From the NCBI GenBank assembly GCA_963756025.1, contig CAVWMF010000006.1:682001-746000 (forward strand): 64,000 nt of DNA. Direction: 5' to 3'. Source of the DNA: Bog-473 sp963756025. Its GTDB lineage: Bacteria > Actinomycetota > Acidimicrobiia > Acidimicrobiales > RAAP-2. The notes below the pieces were generated by a model. The model had not been told where the DNA came from. It ran no database searches and saw only the letters and a list, made by a program, of their open reading frames with translations. The translations under genes were made by a program, and so were the position numbers. Shown here piece after piece: positions 10,339 through 19,651 of the stretch (position 1 is its first letter; each line of letters starts with the position of its first letter).

Positions 10339-10635
10339 TCAGCGCCGAGGCCGCAACCGATCGATGGCGGCCGCCAGCGCCAGATCGAGCACAGTGAGCC
10401 CACCCGAGTCGTGCGTGGTCAGCACGAGATGCACCTTGTTCCATCGGATGTCGATATCGGGATGGTGGTTCGCCGCCTCGGCCGCCGCACCGACCTTGTT
10501 GACGAAGGCCAGCGCCTCGGCGAAGTCGTGGAGCTCGACATTGGTCTGCAGCTCGTCACCGACGTGGTCCCAGAAGATGTCCTGTTCCTCCAGGGCGAAA
10601 TCAACCTCGTCCGGTGACAGCGTGGGTTCGCTCAC
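10339..10635 (-). CDS. phhB: Pterin-4a-carbinolamine dehydratase
   Basis: 98 aa, the usual size. The family motif around the catalytic histidines is clear (AAEAANHHPDIDIRWNKVHL), followed by LTTHDSGGLTVLDLALA. The enzyme dehydrates 4a-hydroxytetrahydropterin; in bacteria lacking an aromatic hydroxylase it may act on molybdopterin or other pterins. It starts with GTG 10635, whose GTGA overlaps the fumC stop, so it is translated with fumC, an uncommon pairing whose meaning is unclear. It is convergent with the phosphatase gene across 29 bases. Confidence 0.92.
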   Translation of the reverse strand: MSEPTLSPDEVDFALEEQDIFWDHVGDELQTNVELHDFAEALAFVNKVGAAAEAANHHPDIDIRWNKVHLVLTTHDSGGLTVLDLALAAAIDRLRPRR

Positions 10636-12022
10636 GGATGTGTCATCTCCTCGGGCCGCACCGCGGCATCGAACTGCTCGGCTGTGAGGAAGCCCAATTC
10701 GAGCGCCGCTTCACGCAACGTGGAGCCTTCCTTGTGGGCTTTCTTGGCCACCTGGGCCGACTTGTCATACCCGATGATCGGGTTGAGGGCGGTGACCAGC
10801 ATCAGCGAATTGGCCAGATGGCGGGCGATCTGGGGGTAGTCAGGCTGCAGGCCCTCGACACAGAACTCCCGGAAACCCCGGCAGGCGTCGGTCATCAGCG
10901 AGATCGACTGCATGACGTTGTAGATGATGACGGGTTTGCAGACGTTCAGCTCGAGGTTGCCACGGCTGCCGGCAATGGCGATCGCCGCATCGTTGCCGAG
11001 CACCTGGATGCCCACCATGATCATCGCTTCACTCTGCGTCGGATTGACCTTGCCGGGCATGATGGACGATCCCGGTTCGTTCTCCGGCAGGGCCAGCTCC
11101 CCCAGCCCACTGCGTGGGCCCGAGCCGAGCCACCGGATGTCGTCGGCAATTTTGGTCAGCGAAATCGCCAGCGTGCGCAATGCCCCGTGGGTGAACATCA
11201 ACGCGTCGTGGGCCGCCAGAGCGGCGAACTTGTTGGGGGCCGTGACGAATGGAAGGCCCGGTCATTTCCGCAATCGCCTCGGCCACGCGACGGCCGAACT
11301 CCGGATGCGTGTTCAGCCCGGTTCCTACCGCCGTCCCGCCCGCCGCGAGCTCGAAGATGCCGGGCAGCGTTGACTCGATCCGCTCCAGATCGGCGGTCAG
11401 CTGGGCCACGTACCCGGAGAACTCCTGCCCCAGGGTCAGCGGCACGGCGTCCATCAGATGGGTCCGGCCGATTTTGGTGACCTCGGCGTAGGCCACTTCC
11501 TTCTCGTGGAGGGCGTCACGCAGCGCCCGCACCGACGGAAGGAGCCGATGCACGATCTCCTCGGCCGCCGCGATGTGCATGGCCGTCGGAAAGGTGTCAT
11601 TCGACGACTGCGACATGTTCACGTCGTCGTTGGGGTGGACCGGTACCTTGGAGCCCATCACGCCGCCGGCGAGCTCGATCGCCCGGTTGGAGATCACCTC
11701 GTTGGCGTTCATGTTGGTCTGCGTGCCACTTCCGGTCTGCCAGATGTGGAGTGGGAACTCAGTCATCGAGCTTGCCCGACGCCACCTCGTCAGCCGCCTG
11801 CTCGATCAGGGCGGCCAGATCCGGCGCCAGCTTGCCCAGATCGCGGTTGACCTTGGCCGAGGCACCCTTCAGTATCCCGAATGCCCTGATGAGAGGCTCC
11901 GGCATCGTCTCGCTTCCGATGTCGAAGTGGTGCAACGAGCGCTGCGTCTGCGCGCCCCAGTACCGGTCAGAGGGGACCTCGATCTCCCCCATGCTGTCGC
12001 TTTCTACCCGAGTGTTTTCCAC
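10632..12022 (-). CDS. fumC: Class II fumarate hydratase (two frame breaks)
   Basis: TCA-cycle fumarase: fumarate + water to malate. In order: EIEVPSDRYWGAQTQRSL, then KLDD, EFPLHIWQTGSGTQTNMN, HPNDDVNMSQSSNDTFPTAMH, KIGRTHLMDAVPLTLGQE and the signature GSSIMPGKVNP. The frame breaks near 11760-11766 (removing one base gives KLDDEFPLHIW) and near 11255-11260 in a CCC run (correct reading GLPFVTAPNKFAALAAHDALMF). Length is 3n+2, matching two inserted bases. Start GTG 12022 lies 7 bases after a -10 TAAGCT. phhB overlaps its stop. Confidence 0.93.
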
Positions 12023-12029
12023 GACGCGC

Positions 12030-12035
12030 AGCTTA
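12030..12035 (-). promoter_or_regulatory. -10 element of a leaderless promoter for fumC
   Basis: TAAGCT on the minus strand, 7 bases before GTG 12022. It selects the GTG start rather than the internal ATG at 11992. Confidence 0.5.
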
Positions 12036-12217
12036 CGGCCGCCGCCTACGCCCGTCGCGCCGCCAGACCGCCGGCCCTGGCCGGGGCACCCCGGCACCTT
12101 GTTGCGCGCCCCCGCCGCCGGCGGGAGAGCCGTGATCGCATGAAGGTCGCCGTCTCCCGAATATGTTCGATCGTGACCCGGTCACCAGACTCCCCGGATC
12201 CCGAAAGGACATGACAC

Positions 12218-12616
12218 ATGGCCGACATCCTCTCCGCCAAGGCTCGCGAGCTCATCGCCCGTCCGGTACTGGCCTCGCTGACCACGCTGGCCGCCGACGG
12301 CTCACCGCAGGTGACGCCGCTGTGGATCGACCGCGACGGCGATGACCTCCTGTTCAATACGGCCAAAGGACGCGTGAAGGCGCGCCACATCGAGCGCGAC
12401 CCCCGCGTCGCCGTCTCGGTGGTCGACCCTGAGGACTCCTACAACGTCGTGGCGCTGCGCGGCACGGTGACCGACATCACCACCGACGGTGCCGACGACC
12501 ACATCGACGCGCTCGCCAAGAAGTACCTCGGGGTGGACACGTACCCCATGCGGAGCGAAGGCGAAGTGAGGATCAAGGTGCGCGTGCGAACCGATCACAT
12601 CGCCATGCAGGGATAG
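12218..12616 (+). CDS. PPOX-class F420/FMN-binding protein
   Basis: 132 aa split-barrel protein: SLTTLAADGSPQVTPLWI, LLFNTAKGRVKARHIERDPRVAVSVVD and VVALRGTVTDI match the actinobacterial PPOX-fold family of putative F420-dependent reductases. The substrate is unknown; relatives reduce biliverdin, quinones or nitro compounds. The ATG is preceded by AAAGGA with about 8 bases spacing. It is divergent from fumC across about 195 bases in which I see no gene, only Pro/Arg-like GC-rich sequence and a possible -10 TATGTT near 12162. Confidence 0.82.
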   Translation: MADILSAKARELIARPVLASLTTLAADGSPQVTPLWIDRDGDDLLFNTAKGRVKARHIERDPRVAVSVVDPEDSYNVVALRGTVTDITTDGADDHIDALAKKYLGVDTYPMRSEGEVRIKVRVRTDHIAMQG

Positions 12617-12669
12617 TCGGCTCCGTCTCCCCGGGGCCGCTCGGGTCGCTCCGGGCCGCTCCGGGTCGC

Positions 12670-13326
12670 TCACCCCGTGATCGGTCCCCGTATCCAACAG
12701 ACGCCGACGCCGGGAGGCAGGGCCTCCGGTGGCAGGGCGCCCACCGGCACGAGCACGAGGTCGCAGGCATCGAGGAGCACCCCGTTCGGGATGGATCCGT
12801 CGGTCAGATCCAGCGCGATCGGCGGCCCACCCGGGCGCTGCGGGAGCGGCAGGTTGACTGCTCCGGCGGCCGGGTACCGCGGACCCGTGCTGACGCCCAT
12901 TCCCGTACGCCACATGTCACGGCACAGGGTGACCGCCTCGAGCGTCGCCGCGCAGACGGCGTCCGTGAAAGGACCGGTGAAAGCCAGCAGGACCCGCCCA
13001 CCGGTGACGTGGTCGAGCGTCGTCATCTCGCGGGCGAGGACGGTCGGGTGCCGATGCGGCTCCGGCCCGAGGCTCTGACGGACGCCCAAGAGCAGTTCCG
13101 GGAGCTGGTCGCCGGAGCCGGCCCGGACGGCCAGCGCGGCCGCCAGCCCCGCCGTGATGACGATCGCATCCCCCAACGGCCCGTCAACGAGGAACACGAC
13201 ATCGACGCCGTCGCGGTGAGCCCGTTCGGCGCTGGCCCAGAGGGCGTGGACGTCAGGGTCGCCCAGAAAGAGTCCCTCCACCGCTGCGCACACTACTGGC
13301 ACGCTCCGACGGCCCCGGGAAGACAC
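12670..13326 (-). CDS. Luciferase-like-fold protein, short or degenerate
   Basis: 218 aa. It resembles a luciferase-like monooxygenase that lacks part of the barrel: VPVVCAAVEGLFLGDPDVHALWASAERAHRDGVDVVFLVDGP matches the first strand-helix unit, and LAREMTTLDHVTGGRVLLAF matches the region after strand 4, then the protein leaves the pattern. It could be a shortened cofactor-less paralogue or a decayed gene. It precedes dprA in the other direction of reading with 21 bases between the genes, on the same strand. Function not assignable. Confidence 0.6.
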   Translation of the reverse strand: MSSRGRRSVPVVCAAVEGLFLGDPDVHALWASAERAHRDGVDVVFLVDGPLGDAIVITAGLAAALAVRAGSGDQLPELLLGVRQSLGPEPHRHPTVLAREMTTLDHVTGGRVLLAFTGPFTDAVCAATLEAVTLCRDMWRTGMGVSTGPRYPAAGAVNLPLPQRPGGPPIALDLTDGSIPNGVLLDACDLVLVPVGALPPEALPPGVGVCWIRGPITG

Positions 13327-13347
13327 CGACGACCCGATGGACCTGGG

Positions 13348-14436
13348 CTACGTCGTCCTCTCCCACCACCCGCCGAGGTCGTGGGCCAACCCGGCCTGCG
13401 AAAGTCGCTCGAGGCCACCGCAGAGCTCCGGGAGTTCCAACCCGGTCAGGCGGACCAGCTGATCGAGTGACGTCGGATCGGGGGACAGCATTTCGAACAC
13501 CGCACGATCAGCCGTACTGAGGTCTCTCGTGCGAGTGGGAGCGACCGTCCCGGGCCCGGACGCCGGGCGGGACAGGTTCGGGAGCACCACACCACGCAAC
13601 GAGAGCGCCGTCAGAACATCCGCCACCGAGCAGACTGGGAAACACCCGTCGGCCAGCAGGCTGTTGGTGCCCTCCGACGTGTCACTGCGGATCGAACCGG
13701 GCACCGCGCCGACGGGGATCCCCCGTTCGGCTGCGGCAGCGACCGTATACATGGAGCCGCCCCGATGGCGACTCTCCACCACGATCACCACGTCGCTGAG
13801 CATGGCCAGCAGGCGATTGCGCACCGGAAAACGCCACTTCTCGGTGCGCACGCCCGCCGGAGATTCCGAGTAGATCGCACCATGCTCAGCCACCCTGGCC
13901 CAGAGGCGAGCGTGACGCCGGGGATACGGATCGTCGAGCCCCCCTGCCACGACCCCAATAGGCGGGGCACCTGCCGCAGTAGCTCCCTCGTGGGCGGCGC
14001 CATCGATCCCGAGCGCGAGGCCCGAGACGACGCTCACCCCCATCGCGGACAGATCAGCGGCGAACTGCGCCGCCACGCCGATGCCATAGCGGGTCGGGCT
14101 ACGGGTGCCGACGATCGCCACGGTCGGGTTCCGGTTGATCGCCGCCGGATCCCCCTGACAGAACAGCACCGCCGGGGCCTCGGGATCGCCCACCAGACGA
14201 CGCGGGTAGACCGGGCCGTTCTGCCAGCACACCTCGATCCCCTTCTCCTCGTGCTCCCGCCAGATGCGCGCCACATCGCCGACGAAGGAGCCCCGCGACC
14301 AGGCGACGGAAGGCCGGTCGCTGGCCAGGAGTGCGCGCAGCGTGGCGGGCCCCATTTTGGGAACCGCAGCCAGCGCAGCGGCGAACGCCCCCTCCGGGAG
14401 GCCGTCGGGGGGGCCGTCGCTGAGGCCGTCGCTCAT
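13348..14436 (-). CDS. dprA: DNA-processing protein DprA
   Basis: 362 aa. The Rossmann-like DprA core is clear: AVAIVGTRSPTRYGIGVA, VSGLALGIDGAAHEGA, GVVAGGLDDPYPRRH, then GSMYTVAAAAERGIPVGAVPG, with an N-terminal helical domain and a C-terminal winged-helix-like domain (VFEMLSPDPTSLDQLVRLTG). DprA loads RecA on incoming single-stranded DNA in transformation. ATG 14436 overlaps the comM stop (ATGA). Several GGxPDG-like repeats stand at the very N-terminus. The dprA-comM pair is typical of actinobacteria. Confidence 0.92.
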   Translation of the reverse strand: MSDGLSDGPPDGLPEGAFAAALAAVPKMGPATLRALLASDRPSVAWSRGSFVGDVARIWREHEEKGIEVCWQNGPVYPRRLVGDPEAPAVLFCQGDPAAINRNPTVAIVGTRSPTRYGIGVAAQFAADLSAMGVSVVSGLALGIDGAAHEGATAAGAPPIGVVAGGLDDPYPRRHARLWARVAEHGAIYSESPAGVRTEKWRFPVRNRLLAMLSDVVIVVESRHRGGSMYTVAAAAERGIPVGAVPGSIRSDTSEGTNSLLADGCFPVCSVADVLTALSLRGVVLPNLSRPASGPGTVAPTRTRDLSTADRAVFEMLSPDPTSLDQLVRLTGLELPELCGGLERLSQAGLAHDLGGWWERTT

Positions 14437-15923
14437 TGGGCCACCGTCGCCCGCGCGGTCCGCAGGCACAGGGCGTCGCTGACATGCTCCTCGCCTACCT
14501 GCTCGACACCGATGAGGTCGGCCACCGTGCGAGCGACCCGTGAGACCTTGTGCAGGCCGCGCGCGGTCAGCGCTCCCTCCCGGAGTTTGGACGACAGGAG
14601 CCTGGTGGCATCAGGGTGCAGCGGTGGCTCCTCGCACCCGGCCCGGGCCGCTGCTCGTTCGCGGGCCAGCGCCACCCTGGCCGCTGACGCCGTCGTCGAT
14701 CCACCGGGCGTGCCCTCCATGAGCTGCTCGGGATCGGGCCGGGCGAGCGGCACCACGAGATCGAAACGGTCGAGGAGCGGCGCCGAGAGACGACGGGTGT
14801 AGCGAGCCCGATCGGCCGGGGTGCACGCGCAGGATCCCGGGAAGACGCCTTCCCCGCACGGGCAGGGATTCATCGCCGCCACGAGGAGGAACTGCGCCGG
14901 GAAGGCAACCGTCCCGCCGGCCCGGCTGATCCTGATCACCCCTTCTTCGAGCGGTTGGCGGAGGGCCTCGAGAGCGGCGACGGGGAACTCCCCCATTTCA
15001 TCGAGAAAGAGCACGCCATGCGTGGCCAGGCTGATCTCGCCGGGACGAAACGACCAACTCCCGCCGCCCAGGAGCGCCACGATCGACGCCCGGTGGTGCG
15101 GAGCACGAAACGGTGGTTGGCTCACGAGCACCCCGTCGGGCAGAGGACATCCGGCGGCAGAGTGGACCCGGGTCACCGTGAGCGATTCTTCGAGCGTGAG
15201 GGGCGGCAGCAGCCCGGTGAGGCGTTCGGCCAGCATGGTCTTTCCCGAACCCGGTGGACCCACCATGAGCAGGTGGTGGCGACCGGCGGCCGCCACTTCG
15301 AGGGCATGACGCCCAACCGGCTGTCCCTTGACGTCAGACAGGTCCGCAGCGTCATGGGGGGCCGGCGCGGAGGCGGGCGGCGGCGGAGTCTCCGGCCACT
15401 GACCGTTCGTGCGAAGGATGCCGGTGAGATCGGCCAGCGAGGCCACGCCGTGGGCCGCGTCACCCCGCACCAATGAGGCCTCGCGGGCGTCGCACAGCGG
15501 CACGACCAGCCCGAAGCGTTGCTCGCCTCCGTCGTCAGTGGCGGCATCGGCCAGCGCGATCATTCCCGGCACGTGGCGCAGCGACCCGTTCAGCCCGAGC
15601 TCACCGCAAAACGTGAGCCCGTCCGTACAGCCGGGGGGGAGTTGGCCCGTGGCCACCAGCACACCCACGGCGATGGCCAGGTCGAGCCCGGCGCCCCCCT
15701 TGCGGACACCGGAGGGCGCAAGGTTGACCGTGACCCGGCGCATCGGCCACGGCAGACCACTCGAGAGCAGCGCGGCACGCACGCGGTCGCGCGATTCCCG
15801 CACGGCAGCATCGGGCAGACCCACGATGGTGAACCCCGGCAGTCCGTTGGAGACATGGACCTCGACGGAAACCCGCCGGCCGACCGCACCGGTCAGCGTG
15901 GCGGCGGCAATGGAAGCAAGCAT
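14433..15923 (-). CDS. comM: ComM/YifB-family Mg-chelatase-like AAA+ ATPase
   Basis: 496 aa. N-terminal Lon-like domain (LPGFTIVGLPDAAVRESRDRVRAAL), Walker A GPPGSGKTM, Walker B region GVLFLDEMGE, the cysteine cluster NPCPCGEGVFPGSCAC, and a C-terminal helical domain. ComM is a branch-migration helicase that helps integrate long DNA during transformation. Start ATG 15923 (MLASIAAATL) fits the family; TTG 15929 would add two residues. Upstream the normal neighbour has been displaced by a 3.4-kb island, at whose far end a second copy of this gene's first 220 bases is found. Confidence 0.93.
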   Translation of the reverse strand: MLASIAAATLTGAVGRRVSVEVHVSNGLPGFTIVGLPDAAVRESRDRVRAALLSSGLPWPMRRVTVNLAPSGVRKGGAGLDLAIAVGVLVATGQLPPGCTDGLTFCGELGLNGSLRHVPGMIALADAATDDGGEQRFGLVVPLCDAREASLVRGDAAHGVASLADLTGILRTNGQWPETPPPPASAPAPHDAADLSDVKGQPVGRHALEVAAAGRHHLLMVGPPGSGKTMLAERLTGLLPPLTLEESLTVTRVHSAAGCPLPDGVLVSQPPFRAPHHRASIVALLGGGSWSFRPGEISLATHGVLFLDEMGEFPVAALEALRQPLEEGVIRISRAGGTVAFPAQFLLVAAMNPCPCGEGVFPGSCACTPADRARYTRRLSAPLLDRFDLVVPLARPDPEQLMEGTPGGSTTASAARVALARERAAARAGCEEPPLHPDATRLLSSKLREGALTARGLHKVSRVARTVADLIGVEQVGEEHVSDALCLRTARATVAQ

Positions 15924-16139
15924 GCACAAGAAAGGTCGCGTGCAGCTCGACTGTGCGACAGCGCCTTACTGATTCGTTGGCGATGTCGGATGGTCGTCGA
16001 GAGACGTTCGTTCGCGCTTCAAGCGGCATATTGTCGCGGTGCTCCTTTGCTCCAACCACACTCATTGCGACTGCATCGACGTCTCCTGCATCCGGACTCC
16101 ACGCCACAAATGGCGCCCAAGAGTAGGACCCCCACCCCC

Positions 16140-16375
16140 AATCGTCCCAGTCGCATCGATGGCACCGACTGCCGCCGAACCGGCCAATCGGGGGACGCCG
16201 GCAGTTGCCGCATCGAGCGTCTCGAGCAGATGTTCAATGCCCTACTGCTGGGGGACGGTGACGAACTCGGCGAGGCCGCCGTACGAGGAATGGCTTCAAT
16301 ACGACACCGAACAGCAGGTCGCCCGGTGCGGGGCTGGTCACGCCGTCGCCGACGGCCTCCACGGTGCCGGTCGGC
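16140..16375 (-). pseudogene. Remnant of an MDR-family (quinone oxidoreductase-like) dehydrogenase
   Basis: Read on the minus strand, this gives GTVEAVGDGVTSPAPGDLLFGVV, then after a one-base shift GGLAEFVTVP, an in-frame TAG, and HLLETLDAATAGVPRLAGSAAVGAID. These match in order the GroES-like domain and start of the nucleotide domain of zinc-independent MDR oxidoreductases. Both ends are missing and there is at least one shift plus a stop, so it is not a working gene. A weaker trace (GSYSWAPFVAW) may extend it to about 16090. It lies in the inserted segment upstream of comM. Confidence 0.55.
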
Positions 16376-16638
16376 CATCAATTTTGTGATTTAAGTGCCC
16401 CCGAAATACCCGGCGGCCGGGACTCGAGGGCCCCATTGTGCGCTCGGCCGCGCCCCAACCCGGCACGTTTGCGGCGACCCTGGGACACCGTGTTCGATGA
16501 ATATGGGGCAGGACTGAGGTCGGAGCGGTGGTACTAGCACGAGGTCGCTTCCACAGTCTGACCACCTCGAAATGGGGTTCCGGCGGGTCCATAATCATGC
16601 TGGAGGGTCATAATGAGGCAACCGGCATCCAATTAGCG

Positions 16639-19177
16639 ATGAGTACTCGGGCGATCCACGTCTCGTGGTATCACTTCAGGGCTGCCTTTCACCAGCGCTG
16701 GAGCGGCTACCTGACCGTGATCCTCCTGATCGGGTTGGTCGGTGGTGTGGCCATGGGCGCTGTGGCCGCGGCTCGGCGCACCCAGTCGGCCTTTCCGGCC
16801 TATCTGGCCGCCTCCCATGCGTCGGACCTCCAGCTTCAGTCCTACAGCCCCCAGTCCATCGCTTCGTTGGAGTTCCTCACTGAAGAGCTCGAGCATCTGC
16901 CCCAGGTGAGCAGAGTGGCAATCGCCCCAACGTTGTTGGTCACTCCGCTTGGGTCGAACGGAAGATCGCTCCCGAACAGCGTCAACAGCGACGAAATCAC
17001 GACCATCGGCAGCGTGGATGGTGAGTACTTCACCCAGGATCGGGTGGTCGTGGCCGCCGGTCGGATGGCGAATCCGAAGAGCACACACGAGATGGTGGCA
17101 ACTGCGGAGATGGCGAGGCTAGCGGGCTGGCATCTCGGTGAGACGGTGCCCATGGGTGACTTCACAGTCGCCCAGATCAACTCGGGGGTCAATCCCGCCA
17201 CGGCCAAGCCCGCACTGAAGTTTGCGGCCAAACTCGTGGGCCTTGTCGTCTTTTCGCACCAGGTCGCCAGCGACGACATAGACCGAAACGAGACCTATCA
17301 GCTGCTGACCCCGGCGCTCACCCGGCGCCTCCGGGCGGGCGCGACGTACCCGGCATACGGGCTCCGCCTCCACGGCGGGAGCCGTGACGTGGCCGCCGTT
17401 GAACAGGAAATAACGCGGCTCGTCCCCAAAGGCACGCCGTACGCCTTCCACGTGACTTCGGTGACCGAGGGTCAGGTCGAGCGGTCAGGCAAGCCCGAGG
17501 CAATCGCCCTCGGAGTGTTCGGAGCCATCGCCGCCCTGGCCGCCCTCTTGATCGCTGGTCAAGCCATCAGCAGGGACTTATGGGCGGACCGTGACGACCT
17601 CGACATCCTGCCGCGTCCTCGGGGCCGACTCGTTGACCGTGACGTGGAATGCCATCTTTGGCCTACTCGGCGCCGTAATCCTCGGTGCGGCTCTGGCCGT
17701 GGTTTTCGCCTTCGCCCTTTCTCCCCTGGCTCCGCTCGGTCCGGCGCGCCAGACCGACCCGACACCGGGGTTCGCCTTCGATTGGACTGTTCTCGGGGTG
17801 GGATTCGCCGTCTTGGCCGTCGGTCTCAGTGCCCTGGCCGTGGCCCTCGCATACCGCAGGGCGGCTCGCCGGCGCTTCGGACAGCGGTCAGAGCCCGTGC
17901 AGCGGGTATCGGCTGTGGTCAACGCTGCCGCGCGTTACGGTCTGCCGGCCCCCGCTGTCGCGGGGCTCCGATTCTCACTGGAGACCGGTCATGGCCGCTC
18001 CGCGGTGCCAATCCGCTCGGTGCTGGTCGGGGCAGTGCTGGCGGTGACCGTCGTGGTGGCCACGCTCACCTTCGCCAGTGGGCTCAACACCCTGGTGACC
18101 CACCCGGCGTTCTACGGGTGGAACTGGAACTTCGCCATCGAACCGGAGGGGGGTGACAACGTCCCAGCCGTGATCGGCGACCGTCTGGACCACGATCCTG
18201 ACGTCGCCGCATGGACTGGATACAACTTCGGGGACGCGCAGATCGACGGCCAGACAGTCCCAGTGCTGGGGGGTAGCACTCACGCTGCTCTCAGCCCTCC
18301 CATTCTCTCGGGCCACCGCATCCAAGCGAAGAACCAGATCGTTCTCGGCGCGGCGACGCTCGCCGCTCTGCACAAGAAAATCGGGCAATCCGTCGTGATG
18401 AGCTACGGGTCACCTGAGGATGCGCCGATCTACCAGCCGCCGACCCACCTCCTCATCGTGGGCACGGCCACGATGCCAGCCATCGGGACCGCAGGGACTC
18501 TCCACCCCTCTATGGGCACCGGGGCGCTGTTCTCCCAGTCCATCTTTGTCCCCGCCTTAGCCCGGGCGAACGTCAATTCCGACCCCAACCTCAATGGCCC
18601 GGCGATCGATGTGGTGCGGATCCGAAGCGGTGTCACGCCAACGGTCGCCCTCTCCGCCTTGCATCGGATCGCTGATGCCGCCAACAAGTCGGTGGCGGAA
18701 GATCCCAATGCATATGGCGACAGCTTCGTCGTTGTTGGGGTCCAGCGTCCCGCTGAGATTGTGAACTACCAGTCGACCGGCGCCAGCCCAGGGATCCTGG
18801 CGGCGGGCCTTGCCGTCGGAGCGGTCGTCGCCCTCGGTCTCACTCTGGGCGCTTCGGTTCGCCGTCGCCGCCGTGACATTGCTTTGCTCAAGACCCTTGG
18901 TTTCACCAGGCGTCAACTGGCAGTGGCCATAGCTTGGCAGGCGTCGGTAGCCTCCATCGTCGGGATCATCGTGGGCGTGCCAGCCGGGATCGCCCTTGGG
19001 CGATGGCTCTGGGACTTGTTCGCCCGTGACATCTACGCCGTCCCGCTGCCCACGGTGCCGGCACTGGAGATCGTCTTCGTGGCGCTCGGATCACTTGTCT
19101 TGGCCAACTTTGTGGCCGCTATACCGGGACAGATGGCGGCCCGTACGCCCACCGCTGTCGTGCTTCGAGCGGAGTGA
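16639..19177 (+). CDS. FtsX-like ABC transporter permease without adjacent ATPase (one frame break)
   Basis: About 845 aa. N-terminal membrane segment (YLTVILLIGLVGGVAMGAVAAARR), a large extracytoplasmic MacB-like domain, membrane segments around 300 (IAALAALLIAGQAI) and 350-420, a second outer domain, and a C-terminal FtsX core (ALLKTLGFTRRQLAVAIAWQ and two further segments). Such permeases work with an ABC ATPase in lipoprotein, peptide or lipid export; none is nearby. The frame breaks near 17609-17613: dropping one C gives DILRVLGADSLTVTW. Length 3n+1 agrees. Start 16639 is a choice; ATG 16597 is possible. The gene sits in the island between two comM 5' ends. Confidence 0.82.
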
Positions 19178-19401
19178 GCTCGGCCGGGTCTCCCTCTACG
19201 CTCGACAAATCCCGACTGGAAAGCGTGGCATAAGTGCCGGTATGGGGCAGGTCTTGTTGACGGCTGGTCACCGTACGGCCCGGACCATGGACCGCAAGCC
19301 CGAACCCGGGCGATCCCCATCGTGCGATCTTCCTCAAGGGTGGTCCCTTCCGACCTGGGACTTTGCCCCGGATACTCTACTTACCAAATGGATGTGTGGA
19401 C

Positions 19402-19635
19402 GGCGCCAGGTTGACGGTGACCCGGCGAATCGGCCACGGCAGGCCACTCGAGAGCAGCGCGGCGCGCACGCGATCGCGTGACTCCCGTACGGCGGCGTCG
19501 GGCAGACCACGATGGTGAAGCCCGGCAGGCCGTTGGAGACATGGACTTCGACGGAGACCCGCCGGCCGACCGCACCGGTCAACGTGGCGGCGGCACTGGA
19601 AGCAAGCATGCACAAGAAAGGTCGCGTGCAGCTCG
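19402..19635 (-). pseudogene. Duplicated 5' end of comM (about 70 codons plus about 27 bases upstream)
   Basis: The sequence matches 15715-15949 (comM start and leader) with roughly 92 % identity by eye; the last 35 bases, including GCATGCACAAGAAAGG, are identical. The copy has lost one base in the GACCCACGATGG stretch, shifting the frame, and ends abruptly near 19402. It is a non-functional fragment. Together with the intact comM it brackets the 3.4-kb segment carrying the FtsX permease and the MDR remnant. Confidence 0.85.
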
Positions 19636-19651
19636 GTACCGGCGCGCCCGT

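Noticed and set aside
16019..16389. Small coding frames on both strands upstream of the FtsX permease
   Set aside because: They overlap the decayed MDR dehydrogenase, have no domain of their own and no start signals.
15957..19401. Insertion sequence or integrative element
   Set aside because: No transposase, integrase, terminal inverted repeats or tRNA target were seen; only the comM-end duplication remains, so I call it an island formed by recombination.
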